A program made the translations under genes and the position numbers. A stretch of DNA of 64,000 nucleotides from Bacteroidales bacterium UBA5507. Lineage in GTDB: Bacteria; Bacteroidota; Bacteroidia; Bacteroidales; Lentimicrobiaceae. The notes under the pieces are model-generated. The model ran no database searches. It was given only the letters and a program-made list of their open reading frames with translations, and had not been told where the DNA came from. Shown piece by piece: positions 55,205-64,000 of the stretch (position 1 is the stretch's first letter; each line of letters starts with the position of its first letter). Location: the NCBI GenBank assembly GCA_002426195.1, contig DIOT01000056.1, positions 158,622 to 222,621 of the forward strand, read 5' to 3'.

Positions 55205-55726
55205 TTACTCAAGGTAAAGGTCAATAAGACCCTCTGGTGCATCAGTAAAGAGCTGCTTTTTTATTCGGTCAATTCCGGTAACAATCTCATCAGAGATGGG
55301 GATAAGGATTTCCTTACTTTTAAATTCTATGCTTAATACAGCTTGGTGGGGATATTCGAGAACTTCGTTTATGGTTCCGATAAAACCATGAGTGCTATCG
55401 TATACTTCAAATCCTTTGACCTCGTGATAATAAAATCTGTTTCCTGTGAGTTCGGGTAACTGGGACAAAGGTTGATATAGTTCGCATCCAACTAGAATTG
55501 AAGCTTGTTCTATTGAGTCTATATCAGTAAATGTGATAACAGCTTTATTGTTGTGTTTGAGTTCTACTCTTTCAATTAAAAATGGAATCAGTTTAGCATT
55601 CATTTGAACGAAAACTGATTCCATTTTTTCATAGTCCTCAGGATAATCAACATCTAAGTTGACCAACAAGGCTCCTTTAGCTGCAAAAGGTTTTATGATT
55701 TTTCCCAGATAAAAGTAGCCATCCAT
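55205..55726 (-). CDS. rimM: Ribosome maturation factor RimM
   Basis: The 173-residue protein has the RimM N-terminal barrel (LGKIIKPFAAKGALLVNL), the YYHEVKGFEVYD linker, and a PRC-barrel (ILIPISDEIVTGID). It aids 30S head assembly and binds S19. It follows rpsP directly (9-base gap), the normal partner. Confidence 0.94.
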   Translation of the reverse strand: MDGYFYLGKIIKPFAAKGALLVNLDVDYPEDYEKMESVFVQMNAKLIPFLIERVELKHNNKAVITFTDIDSIEQASILVGCELYQPLSQLPELTGNRFYYHEVKGFEVYDSTHGFIGTINEVLEYPHQAVLSIEFKSKEILIPISDEIVTGIDRIKKQLFTDAPEGLIDLYLE

Positions 55727-55735
55727 AAGGATAAA

Positions 55736-56293
55736 TCATTCAGCTGAAGGCTGCTCTTCTGAAGTTTCTTCAGCAGCAGTTTCTTCTGTGGCTTCTGAAG
55801 CTTCTGCAGTAGCTGCAGATGCTGCTTCGGCTTCAAGCTGGCGCTTCTTAGCTAATTCAGCAGCTCTGGCCTCATTGACTTTAATTTCAGCTTCAAAAAG
55901 CTTTTTCTTAGCTTCTTTCTCACTCAGTTGTTCAGCTTTGATACTGCTAACCAATCTGGCTTGCTTGGTTTCTTTCCATTCATTAAAACGAACTTCGGCT
56001 ACTTCTTTTGTAAAAGCACCTTTTTCCGCACCTTTCATCAGGTGATTGTAATGCAGAACTCCCTCCTGTGACAGAATATTCTTAACTGTAGGGGTTGGGT
56101 CAGCACCTTTACGTAACCATTCATAAGCCTTCTGGAAGTCAAGAATAATCTCAGCAGGCTTAGCAACTGGGTTGTAAGTGCCGATTTTCTCAATGAACCT
56201 TCCATCACGGGGTGCACGACCATCCGCAATTACAATGTGGTAGAAAGGTCTTCCCTTTTTACCAAAGCGTTGTAATCTCATTTTTGTTGGCAT
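55736..56293 (-). CDS. rpsP: 30S ribosomal protein S16 with long C-terminal tail
   Basis: Residues 1 to about 85 are S16 (MRLQRFGKKGRPFYHIVIADGRAPRDG, FIEKIGTYNPVA, WLRKGADPTPTVKNIL). About 100 further residues form a helical, Lys/Ala/Glu-rich tail ending in an acidic run. Long S16 proteins are usual in Bacteroidota. First gene of rpsP-rimM-trmN6-like. Confidence 0.96.
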   Translation of the reverse strand: MPTKMRLQRFGKKGRPFYHIVIADGRAPRDGRFIEKIGTYNPVAKPAEIILDFQKAYEWLRKGADPTPTVKNILSQEGVLHYNHLMKGAEKGAFTKEVAEVRFNEWKETKQARLVSSIKAEQLSEKEAKKKLFEAEIKVNEARAAELAKKRQLEAEAASAATAEASEATEETAAEETSEEQPSAE

Positions 56294-56364
56294 AAACTCT
56301 AAAAATTAAGTGTAAATAATTATTTTTTGGGGTGCAAAGTAACGCAAAATTTTAATACATAGCA

Positions 56365-58386
56365 CTATTTGCTATCCTTTTTTCTATTAAAAATGTTGAG
56401 TCTGAGTAAGTCCAGTAACCCTTTTCGTTCTTTTATTATGACATCTTCAGGTGGAACCGAATCAGTCACAATATAACTTCTAGCCGGCCCTCTGAGAATA
56501 ATTTCGGGGCTCAGGTGCTCATAGTCATATTCTGAAATCCAGCCACGACTCAGCATCTTCCCTGAGACCAAAGAATAGTAATTGCTTAAGTAATCACGCA
56601 AATTACCCTCTTTATCGAATGAGTATCTGAATAACTTAGGGCGAGGTACAATGCTTGCAATATATATACTTTCTGCTAAAGTTAGTTTTGATACGTCTTT
56701 ATGAAAATAAAATTGTGCTGCTTCATTAACTCCATATGTCATGGGCCCTGTTTCAATAATATTCAGGTAAACCTCAAGTATTCTGTCTTTTGTGACTATA
56801 TTCTGAGATTCCATCAACCATGTTATAAGCATTTCCTCAAGCTTTCGGGTTATGTATTTACTTCGGTTAAGGAATACATTTTTAACTAATTGCATCGATA
56901 TAGTACTACCACCTCTTGCAAATCTCTTTTCCTTTATATTGGTAATTATGCTTTGTTTTATAGCATCGGGAATGAATCCTTCGTGGTAATAGAATTGCCC
57001 ATCTTCAGAGGTTAGAATTGCATATTTTAAGTATTCTGGGATTTGATTCAATTTGCGATAATTTGGATTGGCCTCACCTACAATTATTTCTCTAACTGGC
57101 ATTCCATTCTCAAATGGTGTGTAAATGAAGGGCTCATTGATATATGCAAAATTGGTTTTTCCGAATTGTTTTATCCTGAAACCTGTGCTCGTGAGTTTCG
57201 ACTCAAAGAATAAGGAATCTGGTTGGTTAAATTCCATCTGAAATGCGAGATTAAAATTAAGAGTACCCTTAACTTTAATTCCTTCAAGATTTGTAAATAA
57301 TCCTTCAGGTAAAGACTCAAAGAAGTCTTGAGCATTGATGCCTTCTTCTCTTATTCTAATATCAATTGCTTTCTCAGGATCAATACTATATTTAAAATAG
57401 GGGTGAAATCCTATTTTGTTGAATGAGATAAATGTTGAGCTATCCGCCTCAATGTATGAATTACCTATTAGTATATCGAATTCTATCTCAGACTGTTGAA
57501 GTTTTACATCTTGTGGGGAAATTCTTGCGTGAATTAACAAGGGGGCCCTGACATACACGTTCCCCATTAAATGGGTTGGCTCATTTCGCTTTCGTTCGCA
57601 TTTAAAGCTTATACTTGCTGAATCAAATGCAATTAGAGTGTTCCATCGGTTCTTGATAAATGGAATCACTATTTTAGAATCCTGACCCTTTACTGAAATG
57701 TCTAATTTATGGTGGTCAGAATCCAAAAGGCCTTCAACATTCCATATAGCCATTAAAGAATCTTCCTCCATGTAAATAGTCGTTCTGAAAAGGTGGTTAG
57801 AAATGTCCAAATCAGGAATTGACATTTCAAGGTAACTAGTATCAATCTCCGCTTTAATCCTGAAGTCATGGATGCTGGTCTCAGAAGGAACAAGGTTAAA
57901 GAGCCCATTCATCACCCTTGAAACCTGCAAACCGTAATCAGTTACATCCGTGGACGATCTGGCTGCAAGAGTTGTGTCTGCTTGATTCTCTATTAAAAAC
58001 AAGTAATTACTCTCACTTCCCTTTCGCGTTAGGCTTATAAGTGTTTCTTCAAGATTAAGGTTAGTAATTACTATATCTCTTGACAACAGTGCCAAGGGCT
58101 TAAAGCTGAGATTGATATCGTTTATTTGGACTAATGTATCTCTTTGTAATGGAACTACAGTAAAGTCCTTCAAAATGATTGTTCTAAATCCTGAGAATGA
58201 AGCTTTTGAGTAAGAAAGGTGAAGCTTGTAATGTTTTTCAATAGACTGGAACCGAATATCAATCAAATGTCTCAGAACCGGATTACGAAGAGTAAAGAAG
58301 GCAATGACAAGTAGGACAATCAGAGCTACACTAGTTAACGCAATGAATTTCAGCGTTATACGTTTATTAACTAATCTGTAATGCAA
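56365..58386 (-). CDS. AsmA-like / GT51 peptidoglycan transglycosylase fusion
   Basis: It begins with TTG (MHYRLVNKR). One membrane helix (about 13-31) is followed by about 390 residues that look AsmA/TamB-like (YSKASFSGFRTIILKDFTV, LVQINDINLSFKPLALL, ITNLNLEE). Residues about 435-610 are a GT51 transglycosylase. It has the catalytic-Glu motif SEDGQFYYHEG near 460, GGSTISMQLVKN, RKLEEMLITW, and ILEVYLNIIETGPMTYGVNEAA. No transpeptidase domain follows. By family GT51 polymerises lipid II on the outer face of the inner membrane. The N-terminal assignment is by pattern only. Confidence 0.8.
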   Translation of the reverse strand: MHYRLVNKRITLKFIALTSVALIVLLVIAFFTLRNPVLRHLIDIRFQSIEKHYKLHLSYSKASFSGFRTIILKDFTVVPLQRDTLVQINDINLSFKPLALLSRDIVITNLNLEETLISLTRKGSESNYLFLIENQADTTLAARSSTDVTDYGLQVSRVMNGLFNLVPSETSIHDFRIKAEIDTSYLEMSIPDLDISNHLFRTTIYMEEDSLMAIWNVEGLLDSDHHKLDISVKGQDSKIVIPFIKNRWNTLIAFDSASISFKCERKRNEPTHLMGNVYVRAPLLIHARISPQDVKLQQSEIEFDILIGNSYIEADSSTFISFNKIGFHPYFKYSIDPEKAIDIRIREEGINAQDFFESLPEGLFTNLEGIKVKGTLNFNLAFQMEFNQPDSLFFESKLTSTGFRIKQFGKTNFAYINEPFIYTPFENGMPVREIIVGEANPNYRKLNQIPEYLKYAILTSEDGQFYYHEGFIPDAIKQSIITNIKEKRFARGGSTISMQLVKNVFLNRSKYITRKLEEMLITWLMESQNIVTKDRILEVYLNIIETGPMTYGVNEAAQFYFHKDVSKLTLAESIYIASIVPRPKLFRYSFDKEGNLRDYLSNYYSLVSGKMLSRGWISEYDYEHLSPEIILRGPARSYIVTDSVPPEDVIIKERKGLLDLLRLNIFNRKKDSK

Positions 58387-58402
58387 GGTGAATAAATTTT
58401 CG

Positions 58403-58434
58403 CAAAGATAAACTTATCAACATAAGGGCTGAAC
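58403..58434 (-). promoter_or_regulatory. Possible promoter of the GT51 gene
   Basis: On the minus strand TATCTTTG occupies 58410-58403 and GTTC lies 20 bases upstream (58434-58431). The -7 box is good, the -33 box has mismatches. It is 16 bases from the TTG start. Confidence 0.42.
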
Positions 58435-58509
58435 GCCATAGTTATTGGTTATTTTTACCGGAGATTATCAAAAACCATACCTTATTGATTTCAACATAGT
58501 TATAGAGTG

Positions 58510-61500
58510 ATGAGCAAATTTTCGCATTTACATGTACATTCAAAGTTTTCGATTCTCGACGGTGCTTCTGATATAAAAGATATGTTTAAGAAGGCTGTAA
58601 AAGATGGGATGCCTGGCATAGCGCTTACTGATCATGGCAATATGTTTGGTGCATTCAAATTTGTTGCTGAAGCTGAGAAATATAATATAAAAGGTCAGCC
58701 ACCTACTATTAAACCGGTAGTGGGTTGTGAGTTTTATCTTGTAGAAGATAGATTTAAAAAGCAGTTTTCGAGGGAAATTAAGGATGTTCGTTATCATCAG
58801 TTACTACTTGCCAAAAATGCGATGGGATACAGTAACCTGGTAAAGCTTTGCTCACTTGGCTATATTGATGGCTTATATGGAAAATATCCTCGTATTGACA
58901 GGGAACTTATACTCCAATACCACGACGGTCTGATAGCTACTACCTGTTGTCTTGCAGCCGAAGTTCCACGCACTATTATAAATAAAGGTGAAACAGAAGC
59001 TGAGAAGGTTTTTAAATGGTGGCTTGATATTTTTGGGGAAGACTATTACGTTGAGCTACAGCGCCATGGTATAGCTGATCAAAATAAAGTAAATGAAGTG
59101 CTGGTCAGATTTGCTAAGAAATACGGAGTTAAAACCATTGCAACTAATGACTCCCATTATGTTGAGCAGGATTTTTATGAAGCTCATGATATTCTGCTTT
59201 GTGTAAATACAGGTGAATTGAAAAGTACTCCTACAGTTAAGGATTACGATGACGAAGAAACTTCAGGAAAGGGTAAAAGATTTGCCTTCTATAACGACCA
59301 GTTTTACTTTAAATCAACCGCGGAGATGTCTGAGACATTCAGAGACTTGCCGGAATCAATTGACAACACAAATGAAATAATTGATAAGGTTGAGTTACTT
59401 AATCTGAAAAAGGATATAATGTTGCCGCATTTTGCTCTTCCAGGGGGCAAAACGGATCAATTTGAGTATCTGTATGAAAAGACTTTTGAAGGTGCGAAAT
59501 CAAAGTATGGATCACTGACTCCTGAAATTACCGATAGAATTCATTTTGAATTGGAGACCATAAAGAAAATGGGTTTTACGGGATACTTTCTGATTGTGGC
59601 CGACTTCATAACTGCCGGACGTGATTTAGGTGTTTTTGTTGGACCAGGAAGAGGATCAGCTGCCGGTTCAGTTGTTGCATATTGTATTGGAATAACAAAC
59701 ATCGACCCAATTAAATATAACCTGCTTTTTGAAAGGTTTTTAAATCCAGAGAGAAAGAGTATGCCTGATATTGATACCGATTTTGATGATGAGGGCAGGC
59801 AAAAAGTGATTGATTATGTGGTTGAGAAATATGGAAGAAATCAGGTCGCGCAAATAGTAACATTTGGTAGCATGGCTGCTAAAAGCTCAATTAAAGATGT
59901 TGCACGTGTTCTTGATTTGCCATTAAGTGATTCAAATGCTCTGGCTAAATTGGTTCCCGACAAACCAGGTACAGAGCTTGCCAGAATTATGTCGGCCCCA
60001 ATAGCCGGTAAAGATGGCTTGGTTGAGAAAGATCAATATAACAATGAAGATATTGATGCAATTAAAAAGCTGAGAGAAATTTCTGAAGGAAATGATTTAA
60101 GGGCAGAGGTGCTTAAAGAGGCGGTGAAGCTTGAAGGAAGTGTTAGAAGTACAGGAATGCATGCTGCTGGGATTATAATCGCACCAACAGATATAAAAAA
60201 CATTATTCCGGTACTAACTTCTAAGGAAACAAATCTGTTAATAACCCAATTTGAAGGTAAGGAGATTGAAGAAGCCGGTGTAATCAAGATGGATTTCCTT
60301 GGCTTAAAGACACTCAGCATTCTTAGAGATGCCTTAAATCTTATTGAGGCTAATTATAAGATTAGAATTGATCTTGATAACATTCCTCTTGACGATAAGG
60401 AGACTTTTGAGCTTTACCAGAAAGGAGAAACAAATGGAACATTCCAGTTTGAATCACTTGGAATGCAGAAACATCTCAGGGAACTAAAACCTGATAAATT
60501 TGAAGATTTAATTGCCATGAATGCCCTGTATCGTCCAGGCCCAATGGATAATATCCCCAAGTTTATTAACCGTAAGTTCGGAAGAGAAAAGGTGGTGTAT
60601 GATACTCCCGAAATGGAGGATTTATTAAAGGAAACATACGGAATCACTGTATACCAGGAACAGGTGATGTTACTCTCACAAAGACTTGCGGGATTTTCAA
60701 AGGGGGATGCTGATACACTTCGAAAAGCTATAGGGAAAAAGAACCAGGAAGCTCTGGCAAAGAACAAGGCTAAATTTGTTGATGGATGTGTTAATAATGG
60801 AATAAGCGGTGAGATAGCTAACAATATTTGGGCTGACTGGGAATCATTTGCTTCATATGCATTCAATAAATCACACTCAACCTGCTACGCTTTTGTTGCA
60901 TTTCAAACTGCTTACCTCAAAGCCCATTATCCTGCCGAATACATGGCTGCAGTTCTTACACACAGTTTGAATGATCAGAAAAAGCTGGTGTTTTTTATCG
61001 AAGAAACCAAAAGAATGGGTATTCCTGTGTTAGGCCCTAATGTTAATGAATCAGGCTATCAGTTTACAGTAAATAGTAAAAAGGAAATTCGTTTTGGTAT
61101 CGGTGGATTGAAGGGAATAGGGGAAAATGCTGTAGCAGCACTGATAGAAGAGCGGAATTCAAATGGCCCATATAAGAACATTTTTGATTTAACACGTAGG
61201 GTAAATCTAAGAACTGTAAATAGGAAGAGTCTCGAAGTGCTTGCCAAAGCCGGAGCTTTCGATGATTTTCCAAACTCCCATCGGGCACAGTATTTTCATA
61301 AAGAAACCCCTGATGGTCTTATCTTTCTTGAGAAAGTAATCAAGAATGCCATAGACTACCAAAATCATAAAATGGGTGCACAGGTTAGTCTTTTTGGTGG
61401 TGTTTCAGAAGTAGAAATGCCTGAGATTCAATTGCCAGCCTGCGAAGAATGGTCGACAACCATTAAACTTGAGTTGGAGAAGGAAGTTGCAGGATTTTAT

Positions 61501-62100
61501 ATTTCCGGACATCCACTAAACGATTTTAATCTTGAGATTCAATCATTTTGCACTGGAACAGTTAACGATCTTCTTTTTGAGAACAGTAAAGCGAATTTAG
61601 GGAAACCACTGGCAATCGCCGGAATGATTACCAAGCCTGAACATCTCATTTCTAAGAATAATAAACAATACGGCAGATTTAACCTGGAAGATTGGGGCGA
61701 TACTGCTCAACTCGTAGTATTCAGTGAAGACTATCTGAGAATTAAACACTTATTAGTTGAAGGTACTACAGTTTTAGTGAAAGGTACATTCCAGCAGCGA
61801 TTCAAAGAAGCCGAAAAACTTGATTTTAAAATTGCATCTATGACGCTTCTGTCGGAGGTTCTGGAAAAGCAAACTAAGAAGATTCTTGTAAAATTAAGCT
61901 CATATGCGGTCAATGAAGATCTTATAAATCGATTCAAGAATTCTATTACAGCTAACCGGGGAAGTATTCCACTTACTTATGAGATAATCGATGAATCTGA
62001 AAAAGTTACAGTTAGATTTGTTTCAAAAGTGCCTGTTTCTCCACAATTCGCACTCGATGTTCAAAAAAACATTAATGAAGTTGAAGTTGTAATCAGTTAG
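58510..62100 (+). CDS. dnaE: DNA polymerase III alpha subunit
   Basis: Starting at the ATG at 58510 (a GTG precedes it), the product has 1196 residues. An N-terminal PHP domain (HLHVHSKFSILDGAS, LTDHGNMFG) is followed by the C-family polymerase core. That has GPGRGSAAGSVVAYC and the catalytic pair Asp420/Asp422 in PDIDTDF, then YQEQVM. The helix-hairpin-helix (IRFGIGGLKGIGENAV) and a C-terminal OB-fold are also present. It is the replicative polymerase. It is divergent from the GT51 gene. Confidence 0.97.
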   Translation: MSKFSHLHVHSKFSILDGASDIKDMFKKAVKDGMPGIALTDHGNMFGAFKFVAEAEKYNIKGQPPTIKPVVGCEFYLVEDRFKKQFSREIKDVRYHQLLLAKNAMGYSNLVKLCSLGYIDGLYGKYPRIDRELILQYHDGLIATTCCLAAEVPRTIINKGETEAEKVFKWWLDIFGEDYYVELQRHGIADQNKVNEVLVRFAKKYGVKTIATNDSHYVEQDFYEAHDILLCVNTGELKSTPTVKDYDDEETSGKGKRFAFYNDQFYFKSTAEMSETFRDLPESIDNTNEIIDKVELLNLKKDIMLPHFALPGGKTDQFEYLYEKTFEGAKSKYGSLTPEITDRIHFELETIKKMGFTGYFLIVADFITAGRDLGVFVGPGRGSAAGSVVAYCIGITNIDPIKYNLLFERFLNPERKSMPDIDTDFDDEGRQKVIDYVVEKYGRNQVAQIVTFGSMAAKSSIKDVARVLDLPLSDSNALAKLVPDKPGTELARIMSAPIAGKDGLVEKDQYNNEDIDAIKKLREISEGNDLRAEVLKEAVKLEGSVRSTGMHAAGIIIAPTDIKNIIPVLTSKETNLLITQFEGKEIEEAGVIKMDFLGLKTLSILRDALNLIEANYKIRIDLDNIPLDDKETFELYQKGETNGTFQFESLGMQKHLRELKPDKFEDLIAMNALYRPGPMDNIPKFINRKFGREKVVYDTPEMEDLLKETYGITVYQEQVMLLSQRLAGFSKGDADTLRKAIGKKNQEALAKNKAKFVDGCVNNGISGEIANNIWADWESFASYAFNKSHSTCYAFVAFQTAYLKAHYPAEYMAAVLTHSLNDQKKLVFFIEETKRMGIPVLGPNVNESGYQFTVNSKKEIRFGIGGLKGIGENAVAALIEERNSNGPYKNIFDLTRRVNLRTVNRKSLEVLAKAGAFDDFPNSHRAQYFHKETPDGLIFLEKVIKNAIDYQNHKMGAQVSLFGGVSEVEMPEIQLPACEEWSTTIKLELEKEVAGFYISGHPLNDFNLEIQSFCTGTVNDLLFENSKANLGKPLAIAGMITKPEHLISKNNKQYGRFNLEDWGDTAQLVVFSEDYLRIKHLLVEGTTVLVKGTFQQRFKEAEKLDFKIASMTLLSEVLEKQTKKILVKLSSYAVNEDLINRFKNSITANRGSIPLTYEIIDESEKVTVRFVSKVPVSPQFALDVQKNINEVEVVIS

Positions 62101-62119
62101 AATAATTCTATTATCTTTG
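62086..62119 (+). promoter_or_regulatory. Possible promoter of trxA
   Basis: GTTG at 62086-62089, inside the end of dnaE, and TATCTTTG at 62112-62119 with a 22-base spacer, slightly long. The -7 ends 38 bases before the ATG. Confidence 0.45.
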
Positions 62120-62157
62120 AAGGCAAGAAATGTAAAAATCTTAAAAAATTGAATAAT

Positions 62158-62475
62158 ATGGCTATTGAATTAACCGATGCTAATTTTGAAGATGTCGTAA
62201 TTAAATCAGACAAACCGGTACTTGTTGACCTATGGGCTGAATGGTGTGGCCCTTGTCGTATGGTAGGACCAATTGTAGAAGAACTGGGTGTTGATTATGA
62301 AGGAAAAGCTGTAATTGGTAAACTTGATGTTGATAGCAATCCTTCTGTCACAGCTAAATTTGGAATAAGAAATATTCCAACAATACTTTTCTTCAAAAAT
62401 GGAGAAGTCGTCGATAAGCATGTCGGTGTATCTCCTAAGTCGGTGTTGGCAGCCAAACTTGAGAAACTTATTTAA
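62158..62475 (+). CDS. trxA: Thioredoxin
   Basis: The ATG at 62158 (MAIELTDANFED) gives a 105-residue product. The only longer start is a TTG nine bases upstream. The active site is WCGPC, with cysteines at 30 and 33 in this numbering, and the cis-proline motif is RNIPTILFF. It is a cytoplasmic disulfide reductase, lying between dnaE and the DUF58 gene. Confidence 0.96.
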   Translation: MAIELTDANFEDVVIKSDKPVLVDLWAEWCGPCRMVGPIVEELGVDYEGKAVIGKLDVDSNPSVTAKFGIRNIPTILFFKNGEVVDKHVGVSPKSVLAAKLEKLI

Positions 62476-62496
62476 TTTATTTGATGTTAGTTCTTC

Positions 62497-62522
62497 CGGG
62501 ATGCAATGTTAATTGCATCCCG
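62497..62522 (+). terminator. Hairpin after trxA
   Basis: An 11-bp stem CGGGATGCAAT/ATTGCATCCCG with a 4-base loop lies 22 bases after the stop. The downstream sequence (TTGCTATTT) is a poor U-run, so it may protect the mRNA end or terminate weakly. Confidence 0.5.
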
Positions 62523-62557
62523 TTGCTATTTCAGTAGACAAGCAAATTTTATTATGT

Positions 62558-63484
62558 ATGCCAATTGAGCAGGTACGGTTTGATGAATTATTACCCCTTG
62601 AGCTCCTTGCACGGCAAGTGGTTGAAGGTTTTATTACCGGTATGCATAAAAGCCCTTTTCATGGCTTTTCTGTCGAATTTGCAGAACATAGGTTATATAA
62701 TCAGGGCGAATCGGTTAAGCATATCGACTGGAAACTATTTGGGCGGACAGACCGAATGTATGTCAAGCGTTTTGAGGAGGAAACGAACCTGAGATGTCAG
62801 ATAGTTATAGACGCTTCCTCATCAATGTACTATCCCGCTATTAGCAAGCCCTCAATTGATAATCCTGATAAAATTTCATTCTCAGTTTATGCCACAGCAG
62901 CGATAATTCAATTGCTTCATAAGCAACGAGATGCTTCAGGATTGAGCATCTTTACTGATGAGGTAAAAGTGCATACTGAGGCTCACTCAAATCTTGTTCG
63001 TAGAAAGTTCTTATTCAGTAAATTGAATGAATTACTTGATGAAAAAAGCGACAAGAAGGGAAGAGGCACAAAAGCAGCCAGTGCGATTCATCAAATTGCC
63101 GATAATATACACAAGCGCTCACTTGTGGTAATTTTTAGCGATATGTTTGAGCATGGATATAACAGTGAGCTCTTCTCAGCCCTTCAGCACCTTAAGCATA
63201 ACAAGCATGATGTGATTCTCTTTCATGTAAACGACAGGAAGTCGGAAATTGATTTCTCTTTCGACAATAAACCGGTTAAATTCATTGATCTCGAATCTGA
63301 AGTGGAAATTAAGCTTAGACCAGGGGAAATAAGAGAAGAATACGTCAAGAGAGTTAGTGAATTCAGATCAGAACTTTTAAAAAGATGCGCACAATACCAG
63401 ATTGAGTTTGTAGATGCTGATATAAATAAAGGCTTCAAGCAAATATTACTACCATTCCTTTTAAAAAGGATGAAGATGATGTAA
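62558..63484 (+). CDS. DUF58 domain protein (BatA-type operon family)
   Basis: I choose the ATG at 62558 (MPIEQVRFDELLPLELLARQ). A TTG-led frame from 62513 would start inside the trxA hairpin. The 308-residue protein has the DUF58 motif RLYNQGESVKHIDWKLFGRTDRMYVKRFEEE and a von Willebrand A-like part with VIDASSSM (metal-site DxSxS). Family members usually sit with MoxR ATPases and BatA/B; neither is in the window. No membrane helix is obvious. Confidence 0.88.
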   Translation: MPIEQVRFDELLPLELLARQVVEGFITGMHKSPFHGFSVEFAEHRLYNQGESVKHIDWKLFGRTDRMYVKRFEEETNLRCQIVIDASSSMYYPAISKPSIDNPDKISFSVYATAAIIQLLHKQRDASGLSIFTDEVKVHTEAHSNLVRRKFLFSKLNELLDEKSDKKGRGTKAASAIHQIADNIHKRSLVVIFSDMFEHGYNSELFSALQHLKHNKHDVILFHVNDRKSEIDFSFDNKPVKFIDLESEVEIKLRPGEIREEYVKRVSEFRSELLKRCAQYQIEFVDADINKGFKQILLPFLLKRMKMM

Positions 63485-63531
63485 GATAGATCTATCATTC
63501 TTTATTTGAGTACTTACCTAATTTATTATAG

Positions 63532-63810
63532 ATGACCATAAACGAGGATTTTCTTGTAAGACTTGAGAAACAATTGATTAATAGTGGCACATGGCCTCAA
63601 TTATACATATTCAAGTTCATAATTACTGATAACACCAGAAGTTATGCTATTCTACAGGGAATATTTGGTGAAGAGTCGAGGTTGTCAGTACGACATTCAA
63701 CAAAAGGCAAGTACATATCGGTTACTATCAGAGAGATGATGATTAATCCTTCAGAGGTAATAGAACGTTATCGAAAAGCAGCAATTATAGAAGATATAAT
63801 TGCTTTATAA
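63532..63810 (+). CDS. DUF493 (YbeD-like) family protein
   Basis: The 92-residue protein has a ferredoxin-like fold pattern (YIFKFIITDN, then RHSTKGKYISVTIREMM, then EVIERYRKAA), typical of DUF493. Its function is unknown; the fold resembles small-molecule-binding regulatory domains. It faces rny tail to tail. Confidence 0.78.
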   Translation: MTINEDFLVRLEKQLINSGTWPQLYIFKFIITDNTRSYAILQGIFGEESRLSVRHSTKGKYISVTIREMMINPSEVIERYRKAAIIEDIIAL

Positions 63811-63843
63811 TAAAAACCCTCCACTAAGATTATAGTGGAGGGT
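63811..63843 (-). terminator. Intrinsic terminator of rny
   Basis: An 11-bp stem ACCCTCCACTA/TAGTGGAGGGT with a 6-base loop (63816-63843) is followed on the minus strand by TTTTATTA. It begins 24 bases after the rny stop. It can also act weakly for the convergent DUF493 gene. Confidence 0.78.
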
Positions 63844-63867
63844 AGAATTTATGAAAACAGGTATCTT

Positions 63868-64000
63868 TTACTTTGCAAAACTAATAGCCCGAGTTTCTCT
63901 GATAACTGTAATTTTAATCTGACCGGGATATGTCATCTCGTCCTGAATTTTCTTTGATAAATCGTATGATATCTTGTTTGCTTCATCATCGGATACTTTG
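63868..64000 (-). CDS. rny: Ribonuclease Y (3' end only)
   Basis: The minus strand reads 43 residues to a TAA at 63868-63870, open to the right edge. The end, with EMTYPGQIKITVIRET followed by RAISFAK, matches the conserved C-terminus of RNase Y, the membrane-bound endoribonuclease that starts mRNA decay. The KH and HD domains lie outside the window. Confidence 0.85.
   Translation of the reverse strand, partial: KVSDDEANKISYDLSKKIQDEMTYPGQIKITVIRETRAISFAK

Noticed and set aside
1..64000. CRISPR arrays, insertion sequences, prophage, tRNA or rRNA genes
   Set aside because: I saw no regularly spaced direct repeats, transposase or integrase motifs, or tRNA-like cloverleaf in any intergenic stretch.

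Overview
The window is a 64 kb stretch of AT-rich chromosome from a member of the Bacteroidota, most likely an anaerobic or fermentative Bacteroidales-type organism. The evidence is: type IX secretion (T9SS) C-terminal sorting domains on several secreted proteins; a PorX-type PglZ response regulator; the LpxC-FabZ fusion in an HD-lpxD-lpxC/fabZ-lpxA run; a long ribosomal protein S16; promoter-like TTTG-N18-22-TAnnTTTG elements; and mostly absent Shine-Dalgarno sites. An Rnf ferredoxin:NAD+ oxidoreductase and the [FeFe]-hydrogenase maturase HydF point to ferredoxin- and hydrogen-based energy metabolism. I recognise no tRNA, rRNA, CRISPR array, insertion sequence or prophage. This reads as core genome with envelope-polysaccharide and secreted-protein islands.

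Layout. 0-4.6 kb: two secreted proteases (S8 subtilase, cut by the left edge; C10 streptopain-like) with T9SS sorting domains. 4.6-7.7 kb: PhoH-like ATPase, HydF, and a short-chain dehydrogenase. 7.7-13.9 kb: rseC, then rnfBCDGEA behind a near-consensus promoter, with a DUF1801-like gene at the end. 13.9-16.3 kb: a large CBM9/DUF5916 outer-membrane protein. 16.6-27 kb: surface polysaccharide genes (three GT4 glycosyltransferases, a flippase, two tandem Wzz-like proteins, an O-antigen ligase-like protein), interleaved with ftsE and murB on the opposite strand. 27-34 kb (minus strand): HD hydrolase, lpxD, lpxC-fabZ, lpxA, an ABC ATPase, efp and a second LpxD-like acyltransferase. 34-44.5 kb: porX, tsaE, alanine dehydrogenase, a LUD-domain protein, purB, proline dehydrogenase, aroB, aroA and a CCG-type Fe-S protein. 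44.5-50.7 kb: a PKD lipoprotein and two large T9SS cargo proteins (type A and type B). 50.7-64 kb: a methyltransferase, tex, a beta-barrel protein, rpsP-rimM-trmN6-like, an AsmA-like/GT51 transglycosylase, dnaE, trxA, a DUF58 protein, a DUF493 protein, and the 3' end of rny.

How the genes fit together. Rnf and HydF suggest reduced ferredoxin is central to energy conservation. The lpx and polysaccharide genes build lipid A and a surface glycan. PorX regulates, and the T9SS exports, the proteases and PKD proteins, whose sorting domains are in known systems anchored to surface lipopolysaccharide.

No complete, plainly new system stands out. The best leads are: a LutA-like protein whose second CCG domain has lost its cysteines; an AsmA-like/GT51 fusion; a duplicated two-domain unit in a T9SS cargo; a hairpin directly in front of the lpx-linked ABC gene; and a run of convergent gene pairs that share or abut stop codons.
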